Shown here: positions 24,450-33,379 of the stretch, in pieces | How the letters are laid out: each line of letters starts with the position of its first letter | Position numbering within the stretch: the stretch's first letter is position 1 | Assembly (NCBI GenBank): GCA_030544215.1 | Contig: JARZZO010000013.1 | Span: forward strand, 44,845,196 to 44,909,195 | Length of the DNA: 64,000 bases | Direction of reading: 5' to 3' | From: Zantedeschia hybrid cultivar | Taxonomy: Eukaryota; Streptophyta; Magnoliopsida; Alismatales; Araceae | The notes under the pieces: model-generated | Told to the model about the DNA's origin: nothing | The model's database searches: none | What the model saw: only the letters and a program-made list of their open reading frames with translations | Program-made: the position numbers and the translations under genes

Positions 24450-25202
24450 GCTTGCTCCTGTTCTTGTTGACAGGGTTATGTATTCTCACGTATATGCCAC
24501 TCACCATTTGTTACCCATAATCCACCGTTTCTAGCTAGCGATTACCCTTTTTATAGTTCTCTTACATGTGAAGTTGTGCGCTGTGGGCATGAACAAATGT
24601 GATTTTTTAACCAAGTGGCCTTAGTTTAGTCGGTACTTCATGGGGGTAGATCTCTTCATTTGGACCAAGAAATTACTTCCTTTTGTGGTGGTGGAGTTGG
24701 CCTGAATTAACGCTTAATTAGACAGAAAATTCATGTTCATTTCAAAATTATACCTAATAGAAGACCTGAGAGATTCAAATCTCTCTTGCTCATGCAGTAA
24801 ATACTTAGCTCTTGAACCAAATGTGTAAAAAAAATAATAAGTTTTTTACTTTTCAGTATTTACAATCATTCAATATTCTTTATAAGTTCTTAGAATTTTT
24901 TATGTCTTAATATTACTCCCTACAATTATTTAAATCATTCCTAAAAGGTCCCTCAATCTTCCTCAAAAAAAAATCAAAGGACTTTTCATGGATGATTCAA
25001 AGATTCTAGAGTTTTTAAGAAAATATAAAAATTATAGAGACTTATAAAAAATATTCAAAGATTATAGAAATCGGAGAGTATAAGTACCAAAAAAATATGA
25101 TTAATGTGCATGGTCAGGTGTAGGAAAAGAACACCCAGGTGGGCGCAATGTGCCACGGCATAGGGGATGTTTTCCCCTCTCAACTATGCTTTTAAAAATG
25201 AA
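24450..25202. other. 3' flank of the b561 gene
   Basis: Likely 3' UTR to about 24650, then AT-rich DNA. A possible polyadenylation region lies near 24580-24620, but no canonical AATAAA is obvious close to the stop. No gene. Confidence 0.4.
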
Positions 25203-26487
25203 CTAGTTGCAATCCCGTGCGATGCAGGGCCAGTTAACATATTTGAATAAAAAAATTATAATTAATATAAGTGAAGTTAATCTTTTACATTTTTTAAAAG
25301 AATGAATAAAATAATTATATAAGAATATATATTCAAAAATTTTAACATTTTTTTTCTATGAATACTAGATTAGTTGCTTGGTAATATTAAAAGTTCAGAA
25401 CCTTTGTATTTGATTGAAATATGGATTGATAGAGAAAACTAAGAAGTGAAATGAAAATTATTATTATTATCGCATGAGATTATCCCAATAGTTGTGTTGA
25501 AATATAGATTGGGAGAAAAATGAGAAAGAGATTGGTCTCGTTAATAACGAGATTAGTTATTATTATCCTATGAGACTATCCCAATAATGATAGTAAATAT
25601 CAAAATCTATTATTATTATCTCAAAAAATTGTCCCAATATTAATAATAATAACAACAATAACAACAACAACAACAACAACAACAACAATAATAAAAATAT
25701 GAATGAGAAAAGTGAGAGAGAGGCCGGTCGCATTAATAATAATAATAATAATAGTAATAATAATAATTTTAATAATAATAATAATAATATCCAAATTTAT
25801 TATTATTATCTCATGAGATTACCCTAATAATAATAATGATGATGTCAAAATTAATTATTATTATCTCAAGAGATTGCAACAACAATAACAACAACAACAA
25901 CAACAACAACAATAATAATAATAGGGGATAGAAAATTTGGAGATAAAAATATTAATAAGGAGAGAGAAAATTGTGAAAGAGGAGAAAGAGAGATAATAAT
26001 AATAATGATATCAAAAGGAGTTATCATTATCCTATGAGACATCATTTTGATATTACTTTTTTAATAATAATAATATCAAAATTAGGTATTATTATTTCAA
26101 GAGATTGCAACAACAATAAATAATAATAGAGGACAAAAAAATATGAGAGAAATATTAATAGGGGGAGAGAAAAATATGAAAGAGGATGATGATGATGATA
26201 ATAATAATAATAATTAATAGTAATACTTAGGCATAGAGTGGAGAGAGGGAGAGAATTAATGAGACAGAGAAGGGAGAGACAAATAATTAATGAGAGAGAG
26301 GGGGAGAGAGATGGTAAGAGAGGAAATTAATAAGAAAGAGGAGGAGAGAGAGAGAGAATTAATAGGAAACGTGAACATTAATAGGGAAGGGAGAGAGAGA
26401 GAAAATTTAGGAGGGAAACAGAGAATTCGGTGTTGACTCGTAGCACCATAGAACTCTATTTTATATATATAATATAGATAGTATAGA
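25203..26487 (-). mobile_element. Non-autonomous Helitron, copy B (1.29 kb)
   Basis: On the minus strand it starts TCTATACTATCTATATTATA and ends with a CCCTGCATCGCACGGG hairpin, then ATTGCAACTAG followed by T. Termini, (TAA)n/(CAA)n tracts and GAGAGAGAAAAATGTGAAAG-type phrases match copy A, but the interior is about half as long. No Rep/helicase ORF. Its orientation is the same as copy A. Confidence 0.75.
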
Positions 26488-27870
26488 AGTGGAGGGGTGG
26501 GGGAGAGAAAAGGTATGCAGTTGACGTGTTACACAAAGTGCCCCTCGGGAATGGCTGAACCCTGGGGCATCCACCGATGACATATGGGGGAAGGGAGGCT
26601 AGCAGCAAGTCGTGTGGTTTATCTAGTTCAAGTTTTTTGTTATATATCTTGTGGGACGTAGATTTTGTCTAATCATGAGTAAGTTGAGCTTGATCAAACA
26701 ATAACATTTTTAAAAGTTACGAAAAAAACTTTTAACGTAGAGATTGATGGTAGGATGATTTTAAGTCTTTTACGATTGTTATAGCCGTGCCGTACCTAAT
26801 AACTTAAAGGTCACACTCTCTTTGCCTTCATGCGAGGAGGCCTAGATGCGACATTACATGTTGACGGGGGTATTCCATCCATATTGTGTTCCTTTAGGCA
26901 GTGTTTGTCGTGATTCAAATTCGGTATCCCTTTTTATGTCAGATGTTGGGTCGGAGATTCATCCGCTCCAGATCAGACGGTCATGGGTCTTTTTATCATA
27001 GAAGACTCATCGTACTTCTACAAAACAGACACCAGGTCAGAGGAGACCTACTGTTGCGATTCGGGGGAACCCCCTCCGATGCCTAAGTTAGAATATGTAT
27101 GGACAAGGAGAAAGTAGAGAATCTGGTCTAGAATGTACCTTTTTGAGGGTACCAAGGGGTCTCTTTATAGGGGCATATCTGAGGCAGTAACCTAGTTCGA
27201 TCAGGGAGAGTGTTGTGAGAAGTTAGGTCCAATCCTCAGGCGGGACGGGACTCTGGCTTCCCTTATCTATTCTAGAGTTAATCCGGAGGAAAATTCTTTC
27301 GGTAGGAAGTCTACCCGTGCCTACTGGACGTCGGGATCTGTTTCAAACTGCGGCGCTCCCTGTTGGAGCCTGGGTTCATGGGCCTACCAGTTGAAAGGCC
27401 CATAAGACTTGGGCAACAAGCAAGGACATTCCTTAGTAGGCCATACCCCCTAGCAAACGGGCCAACGAAACTGGGCCCTCTCACTAGCCCTCTTGCTCCA
27501 AATGGCAGGGGCGCAACTTTCGGAGCAATCGAACTATGAGTGGGCTGGAGTATTAATGTCGGCGAGAAACGCCCGTGCTTTTGCCTTAGGGCGGGAGGTC
27601 ATGATTCGAAAGGTACATGTGTTGCGCCCGAATGAGGGCACCAGTTCGGAGGGTCACCCTTTCTCGAGGCGGGGCATCTTTTCATCTGTCAATGGAGGCA
27701 GAATGTTGCTGCCGAACATGTGTTTCACGCAGTATGCAGAAGGAGATATAAACCCCTCAAGGCAAGAACAAAAACCCATCTCTGCTCGAGCCCTCTATCT
27801 AATTCCTCTGCTTAAGATTTCCTTCTTCGAGCCTTCCGAGCCCGTCTGCTTCTTTGTTTCCTAGATCCCA
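26488..27870 (+). repeat. LTR-like region upstream of a retroelement ORF
   Basis: From about 26840 the sequence has an LTR-like character (GGGGGAACCCCCTCCGATGCC near 27063, a TATA-like GATATAAACCCCTC at about 27745, then a leader). It leads directly into the Transposase_28-type ORF, so this is probably the 5' LTR and leader of that element. Exact ends are not resolved. 26488-26840 shows nothing recognisable. Confidence 0.4.
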
Positions 27871-27910
27871 ATGGCTCGCCGCGCAGGGTAAGTGACTAGG
27901 GACATGCAAT

Positions 27911-29303
27911 ATGCTAGAGGGGTCGAAGCCGATCGCGAGGCGATGTAGCCTCCCGGTTTGTTCGGAAAGGTGCCTGGCGGATATTCAATCAAGATTTAAC
28001 ATCCCACATAAATACATGCTCAGTGTTTCTCGTGGCGACGAGCAGATATATGACAAGAGGAGCTGCTCGTTCATGGCTTGTGAGGCCATGTTCAAGGCGG
28101 GCTTCCGGCTACCGCTAACATCCTGTGTGGAACAACTTCTGAACTACTTCTACCTAGGGCTGGCAATGAGTCGAGCCGCTCGCGAGTGACTCAGGATCGG
28201 CTCGATTCAAGCTCTGACTCGGTTTGACTCGAATGAGTCAATGAGTCGAGCTTGAGCCTAACACATGGCTCAACCCACTAAACGAGCCAAGTTCGAACTC
28301 GGTGCCACTTGGCTCGATAGCTCGCGAGCCAACTTGCACCAAAATAATTAATTTATTTGTTGAGTTCACCTACAGGTTGGATACCAGCAAACTTGTACGG
28401 CACCAACTCACCCCATTACTTTTGAACAAATAAATGGGGAGCTAAGTCTATAAGAGGACTTGATAACTCTTAAATCCACCGGTACAGGACTAAAGTGGCT
28501 GGTCAGACTGCGTGCTGGCTGCTTTTTGCCGACGCTGGAGGCTTTGGTTTGGACTTTTTAGTCCTACATCGAATATTTATTTTTCCCCTCTACTCCTAGC
28601 ATCTATAAGTTTAGACCAACCCCCGTGAGCTTACTTGCTTCATCGGTTTGGGCCTATGGGCCTTGGACCGAACAAAACGTGGCCATGTGGATCGAGTTGG
28701 ACTCGGGCTCGGCTCGAATCGGGCCTTTTTCCCTCGAGCCCGAGCTCGAACTGGACTTTGGGCTCGATTTGAAGCTCGAGCTCGACTCGAGCTTGAAATT
28801 TTTTTGCCGAGTTAAGCTCGAGCATGCCTGGGCTCAGGCTCAGCTTGGCTCGTTGCCACCCCTACTTCTACCTAGCGCCAGGGCAGATAATGCCGAATTC
28901 TTGGTGGCTGATCATTGGCTTCTTCATCCGAGCAAAGGAGCTCAGCTGCCCAGAGCCCTCGCCAACAATGCTTCACCTCGCCTTCCAGCCAAAGAGGGGC
29001 GTGAAGGTGGGCAACTGCAGGTTCGTCCAACTTGAGGCCTACAAGAAGACTATATTCCGTTTGACTGGCTTCAGCAAGGTTGTCCACTGGAAGGAGTGCT
29101 TATTTTGGGTAACGGAGCGAGAAGGGGAGCACTGGACGTTCCCCGTCACCTTCCGCGACTTCTCCGTCGGGCGTCCCGGTGCCACCGAACGAGGCCCAGG
29201 TGGTCGCGACTATCTAGCAGGGACCGCCTTCAAAGATTGCCGATGTGGTCATAGAGGAGAGATTGCAGGTGACAGGTCTGAGTGGCTTGCTAGTCCCAAG
29301 TAA
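27911..29303 (+). pseudogene. Transposase_28-type ('putative gypsy type transposon') ORF, split by a MITE
   Basis: Two parts, 27911-28154 and 28865-29303, are in the same frame once the inserted MITE and one target copy are discounted. Upstream residues include LADIQSRFNIPHKY and FKAGFRLPL. After the insertion come APGQIMPNSWWLIIGFF and WKECLFWV. The order (D.L..RY.IP, then EA.FKAG.R.P, then LAPGQ..PNSW, then a W..FFFV-type strand) is that of the plant domain PF04195, found in LTR retroelements near the gag position. The remainder of the element (protease, RT, integrase) is not in the window. The insertion adds stop codons, so the ORF is inactive. Confidence 0.7.
28155..28864. mobile_element. 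hAT-like MITE, 710 bp, with 8-bp TSD
   Basis: The left end TAGGGCTGGCAATGAGTCGA and the right end, complement of TAGGGGTGGCAACGAGCCAA, form the terminal inverted repeat. CTTCTACC is duplicated exactly at 28147-28154 and 28865-28872, the 8-bp target size of hAT. Subterminal regions are packed with GCTCGA/TCGAGC motifs. It has no transposase. A sister copy lies at 61461-62159. Confidence 0.9.
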
Positions 29304-29660
29304 GTGTCTTTTCCGATGCGTATCTTAGCTCTCTCTCTCTCTCTCTCTTCCTACTGATTGACGTCCACTTTCATGTTCAGGGGTTGACGCCCATCCCCCA
29401 CAGTCTGAAAAGGGGAAGTTCAGGGTGCAGTCCCCCTTCGAGGTTTAAGGAGAACTTGCAAACATAACCTTGAAGACAGATCATTCATATAAACTCGTAG
29501 TTACACTCGCAACTTGTTGAGCTGCGTAAACCTTTGAAGACAGATCATTAATAGGTGGCATGGACGTTGATCCTCCTGAGACTTGAGAGCACCTCGGCAG
29601 TCGATTGCTTCAATTCCCTGCAGTTTCCAAACTTCATCTCCAACTCTTGTGGGGAGTGTT
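29304..29660. other. Retroelement remainder, no ORF
   Basis: Continuation downstream of the Transposase_28-type ORF with a (TC)n tract at 29331-29349 and a repeated phrase GAAGACAGATCATT (29474 and 29535). Nothing coding was recognised. Confidence 0.35.
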
Positions 29661-31207
29661 TGTTAGTTTTAGGTGGCCTACAAACCAATCTGACTATGTA
29701 AATCTCGTTCATTTATTAATGTAATGGCATAATATTCATTATGTGTAAATCGCATTAATTATCGTTTCATAATGAAGTCCGTGAATATGTGCTATAGTGA
29801 TCAGATTATGATGAGATCATACTAATGAGACTGATCACTTAAACACACATATTCTTAATCGTTCATAGTCGGAGGATATCCGAGAAGGACATCGGATCTA
29901 GACTAGCACAGATTACTCATATTCATATGATGAGGGTGACTGATCTCATAAGTCACTTGTGTTGAGACACTAAGGCGAATATGTAGGTGCTCATTGGAGA
30001 ATGAGTTCACTGTACTGATCCGACTGAATCGCTGGATGGTATTGTACCTCACTGTCAACCAGCTTGATTCTATTGTCGCAGTTGCGTAGATGGTCCTCGG
30101 ACCTGAGGCACTAAGGACACCTTGTCGGTGGACTTCTGTACTTTGACCTTGGTTTACGAATCTCTAGCCACGGGATTCTAATACGCCAATGATTTGGTAT
30201 AGCGGAATACCGTCGAAGGAAATTATGTGTCAATAAGGAATCATTCGCTCTCGGTACTTAGAGAGAGAATGCTCTAGGAAGGATGCGCGGAAGTCCCTGG
30301 CCAGGGCGGACGATAATATCGGGAAAGGAGTTTTCCAATATTCATCAGTGGCATCCAATCCAAGTGAGTCGACCGGTTAGGGTTTGACAGCTCGCCATAC
30401 CCTAAGTTGACTCGAGAGCATTGTACGAATGAAGGATTATATCCACGCGGTAACTGTCGGCGGAAAGGTTCTAAGAGTGGGTTACTTAACCCCAATACCT
30501 TCCGGGTTCACGCGGTGTTGCTTGGCATCCAACGTGATCGGAAGCCCGATCGAATTCGATGTGCGACATCAATTCGATTGATTAATTAATTAATAAAGGG
30601 TTATTAATTGATTAATAAAGCCAGTGAGGAGTCACTAGGTTTGTTGGGCCATTAACTGGACTGGTACTTGGGCCTAGAGGGTCACAACAAATGATTCTCA
30701 AGGCGATGGATAAATAAGTGTGTTTTATACAAACCGGATATTTTTATGAAAAACCGCGCGGTTAGTATAAAACATAGCGAACGAGCTGAGCAGGCCAAGC
30801 TGCTGCTAACCCTAGCCGCCCCTTCTCTGTTTCTCTCTCTCTCTGGCGTCCAGACAGATCCAGATATGTTCCGCCGCTTCTCCGAATCCCGTTCGACGGA
30901 AAATCGTCCGCGCGTTGCGGCGATCATTGCGGCGACCGGCGGAGGTTTCGTGGGCTGCGAAGAACAAGGAACGTGAGGATATCCGTCGCGAAGAGGATAG
31001 CGTGGACTTCGCTAGAGGCCGGATGCTTGCGCGGCTTGCGGCGTCGCACCGACGGAACCGAACGGTTGCGGATTCGAATCCGCACACGGTGAGAACCTCG
31101 ATTATCCAATAATCGAGTTTTTGTTTTTCGAAACGGAAACGGATCGCTGTTTTAATATTTTATTTTCCGCTGCGTAAACGATCTGGAGAAACCCAAAAAA
31201 CCCAACA
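29661..31207 (+). repeat. LTR-like sequence, possible solo LTR
   Basis: Begins TGTTAGTTTTAGG and ends AACCCAACA, so it has the TG...CA ends and short TGTTrG/CCAACA inverted repeat of an LTR, over 1.55 kb. The interior has a promoter-like passage followed by a pyrimidine-rich leader (30780-30850) and GC-rich U5-like DNA. No 5-bp target duplication was found (GTGTT left, GAATT right) and no second LTR, so its status is uncertain. It abuts a gene-exon fragment. Confidence 0.4.
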
Positions 31208-31430
31208 GAATTTACCTGCAGACGTTGACAGGGACACAGATGAGTGCCCTTGGGAGAAAGTACTGGACAATATCATCACTATATGTAAGTAATCCTCTAA
31301 TACCATGTGCTTTAACGTTGGATCCATCATCCTCAGCTTTGTGTTCAGGAGCTGCCCCGTATATAACTTTCCTTCTATGGAAACATCCCGTTCCCAAGTG
31401 AAAGGGTCCCTAGAGTCCATCCATCCCTAA
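31208..31430 (-). pseudogene. Gene-exon fragment of unrecognised family
   Basis: The minus strand reads DPFTWERDVSIEGKLYTG, then in a shifted frame APEHKAEDDGSNVKAHG, GLLTYSDDIVQYFLPRAL and ICVPVNVC, closely followed by a donor (CTGCAG|GTAAAT at about 31217). An acceptor-like CTTGCAGGCTGCAG lies upstream at about 31440. Composition and splice-like borders look like a real gene exon with one frameshift. I do not recognise the family with confidence. No partner exons were seen nearby. Confidence 0.5.
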
Positions 31431-31639
31431 TCCTGCAGCCTGCAAGTGAAATCCAGGGAAGCATCAAAGGCAATGACTGGTTTAATGTTCTTCAAATGAA
31501 GTAGAAAGAGTAGATGTAAGCGTTTGTTGGCTGTGTTAAATACCTAACTAAATTTAGTGTCATACTAATATGGTCAATAACAGGTGGTTAGTTATATTCC
31601 ATCACCTTTGATATTAACAGAAGAGTCACTTGCAAACGT

Positions 31640-31952
31640 AACCTCTCATTCATTCTCCTTAAGCAACACACTATGGCACACTCTAATACTGAAGTCGATT
31701 GTAAAGCCTTAACTGATGGGACTGCATTTGGCTACAATCCCTTATGCAGGAACTCGGCTTTCATGTTGCTCATAAGCCCATCTTACGGTGTGACTATATT
31801 GGGGCTGCATATCTTACTGCTAGTCATGTGTTTCATGCAAGAACTAAACACGTGGAAATTGATTTCCACTTTGTTCGTGATAAGGTTGCAAAGAAGAAAT
31901 TAGATGGTACCTATGTGCCAACCCAGGATCAACAGGTAGATGTCCTCGTTAG
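31640..31952 (+). pseudogene. Ty1/copia RNase H fragment
   Basis: The end of a copia polyprotein: SNTEVDCKALTDGTA (family: S.TEAEYKAL), then after a frameshift near 31740 LGFHVAHKP, IGAAYLTASHVFHARTKHVE, FHFVRDKVAKKK and VPTQDQQVDVL. This matches the RNase H C-terminus, in the order expected. The fragment ends where the following MITE begins. No integrase or RT is nearby. Confidence 0.85.
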
Positions 31953-32510
31953 GTCCCACTTTATTTGCAGAATAAGTTATTAAGTGGGGTCTACTGACGC
32001 AATAACGTATATTAGAATAAAAGATGTTTCGATTCGATAGTTTTATGGAATCCGTTGACGGAATAAGAAGAATAAGTAATTCTTAAGTCTAAGATAGATG
32101 ACTTATTCTCCGAATACGTTATTCTGCATCGGTATAAGTCATTCTGTTTGTCAAAGTAAAATTAAACTTATTTTCTCCTTATTCATCCTTATTCTTCTCC
32201 TATTCTCCTATCAAAGTGACGTTAAACCCCACTTTGTTTGGGGAATAAGTTATTACGTGGGACCTATTGACGGAATAACGTATACTAGAATAAAGAGTGT
32301 TTCGGTTTAATAGTTTCGTAGGGCCCGTCGGCAGAATAAGAAGAATAAACAATTCTTGGGTCTAGAGTGTGATGGCTTATTCTCTTTATTCCCCGAAAAA
32401 ACTATTCTGCACCGGTATAAGTCATTCCGCTTGTCAAAATAAAATTAAACTTATTCTCTCCTTATTCGCCTTTTTTCTTTTCTTATTCTCCAATTAAAAT
32501 GACGCTAAGA
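31950..32510. mobile_element. Tandem dimer of a ~275-bp MITE-like repeat
   Basis: Two head-to-tail copies (about 31950-32225 and 32226-32510). Each starts with CCCACTTT(A/G)TTTG..GAATAAGTTATTA and ends with TTATTCTCC..AAA.TGACG. The end of a unit read backwards resembles its start (GGAGAATAAG versus GGGGAATAAG), so each unit has weak terminal inverted repeats. The repeat directly follows the copia fragment. Confidence 0.7.
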
Positions 32511-33379
32511 GTCATCCGTATAAAAGTAGTCACGTGAAATTTTTTTCTTAAAAAGGTTTTCAAAAACGTCTATTTGGTAATCAGGAGTTTTCCGGTCAAA
32601 GGAAAACCAAAGTCGTTGAGTGACTCCTTTTCCCGATTTTGGCATTCACGGACTCGTCTCGGATGCCGTTTTCCCCGCAGCACCTCTTCCCCGTTGCGAG
32701 TAGGGTTTTCCCCGACCTCGTCTCCCTCCCGTGCGGCGGCTGCTCTCCCCTCCCTTGCGCGCCCCAGCAAGCAGCTCGTCTCCCTCGGCCCCGACCTCGT
32801 CTCCCTCCCGCGCGGCGGCTGCTCTTCCCTCTCTTGCGCGCGCCAGCAACCAGCTCGTCTCCTTCGGCCCCGACCTCGTCTCCCTCCCGCGCGGCGGCTC
32901 CTCTTCCCTCTCTTACGCGCGCTAGCAACCAGCTCGTCTCCCTCGGCCCCGACCTCGTCTCCCTCCCGCGCGGCGGCTGCTCTCCCCTCCCTTGCGCGCG
33001 CCAGCAACCAGCTCGTCTCCCTCCCGCGTGGCAGCTGCTCTCCCCTCCCTTGCGCGCAGGCAGCAACCAGCTCGGCTCCCTCGGCGCAGCAGCGAGATCA
33101 TCTCCCTCTCGCAGGCATCTCCCATAGCTTGCACCTACTACACGCGCAGCGGCGAGCTCGTCTCCCTCTCCCTCCTCTGCAAACGCCGGCATTCATCTCC
33201 TTTGCTATGCAACAACGTAATCCCTCCAATCTATAGGATTGTATCCCCAATCCATCCCCCTGGAGACTTATCAGGACTTTGCCTTCCCACAGTTTGTGCT
33301 CCAAGGTGAAGTTGGAAACATCGATTTCACAGCGGAAACCACTCAGACTGCAAACCTCCCAAGCTCCTTAAGCATCGCC
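32511..33379 (+). promoter_or_regulatory. Upstream region / probable 5' UTR of the 503-aa gene
   Basis: A GC-rich region ahead of the first ATG at 33380, containing the 79-bp minisatellite (32714-33070). Long open frames exist on both strands here, but all are Ser/Pro/Arg-rich products of the repeat and are not credible genes. The transcription start is not identifiable by eye. Confidence 0.45.
32714..33070. repeat. GC-rich 79-bp minisatellite
   Basis: Tandem units begin GACCTCGTCTCCCTCCCG at 32714, 32793, 32872 and 32951, each of the first three exactly 79 bp, followed by a shortened fourth and a partial fifth. Units differ at a few sites. The top strand is pyrimidine-rich (TCTCCCTC). It lies some 300-650 bp upstream of the 503-aa gene's start codon, likely in the promoter or 5' UTR. 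Confidence 0.92.

Noticed and set aside
24605..24840. Possible SINE (TGGCCTTAGTTTAGTCGG and GAGATTCAAATCTC)
   Set aside because: Box-A-like and box-B-like words are about 150 bp apart, too far for a tRNA-type promoter; no target copies.
31010..31105. tRNA-like T-arm (GCGGATTCGAATCCGC)
   Set aside because: The palindrome mimics a T-arm, but no matching acceptor stem, D-arm or anticodon arm could be placed around it.
32570..33236. Several 140-220-codon ORFs on both strands
   Set aside because: All derive from the 79-bp GC-rich minisatellite, whose period opens every frame; Ser/Pro/Arg- or Gly/Arg/Glu-rich low complexity.
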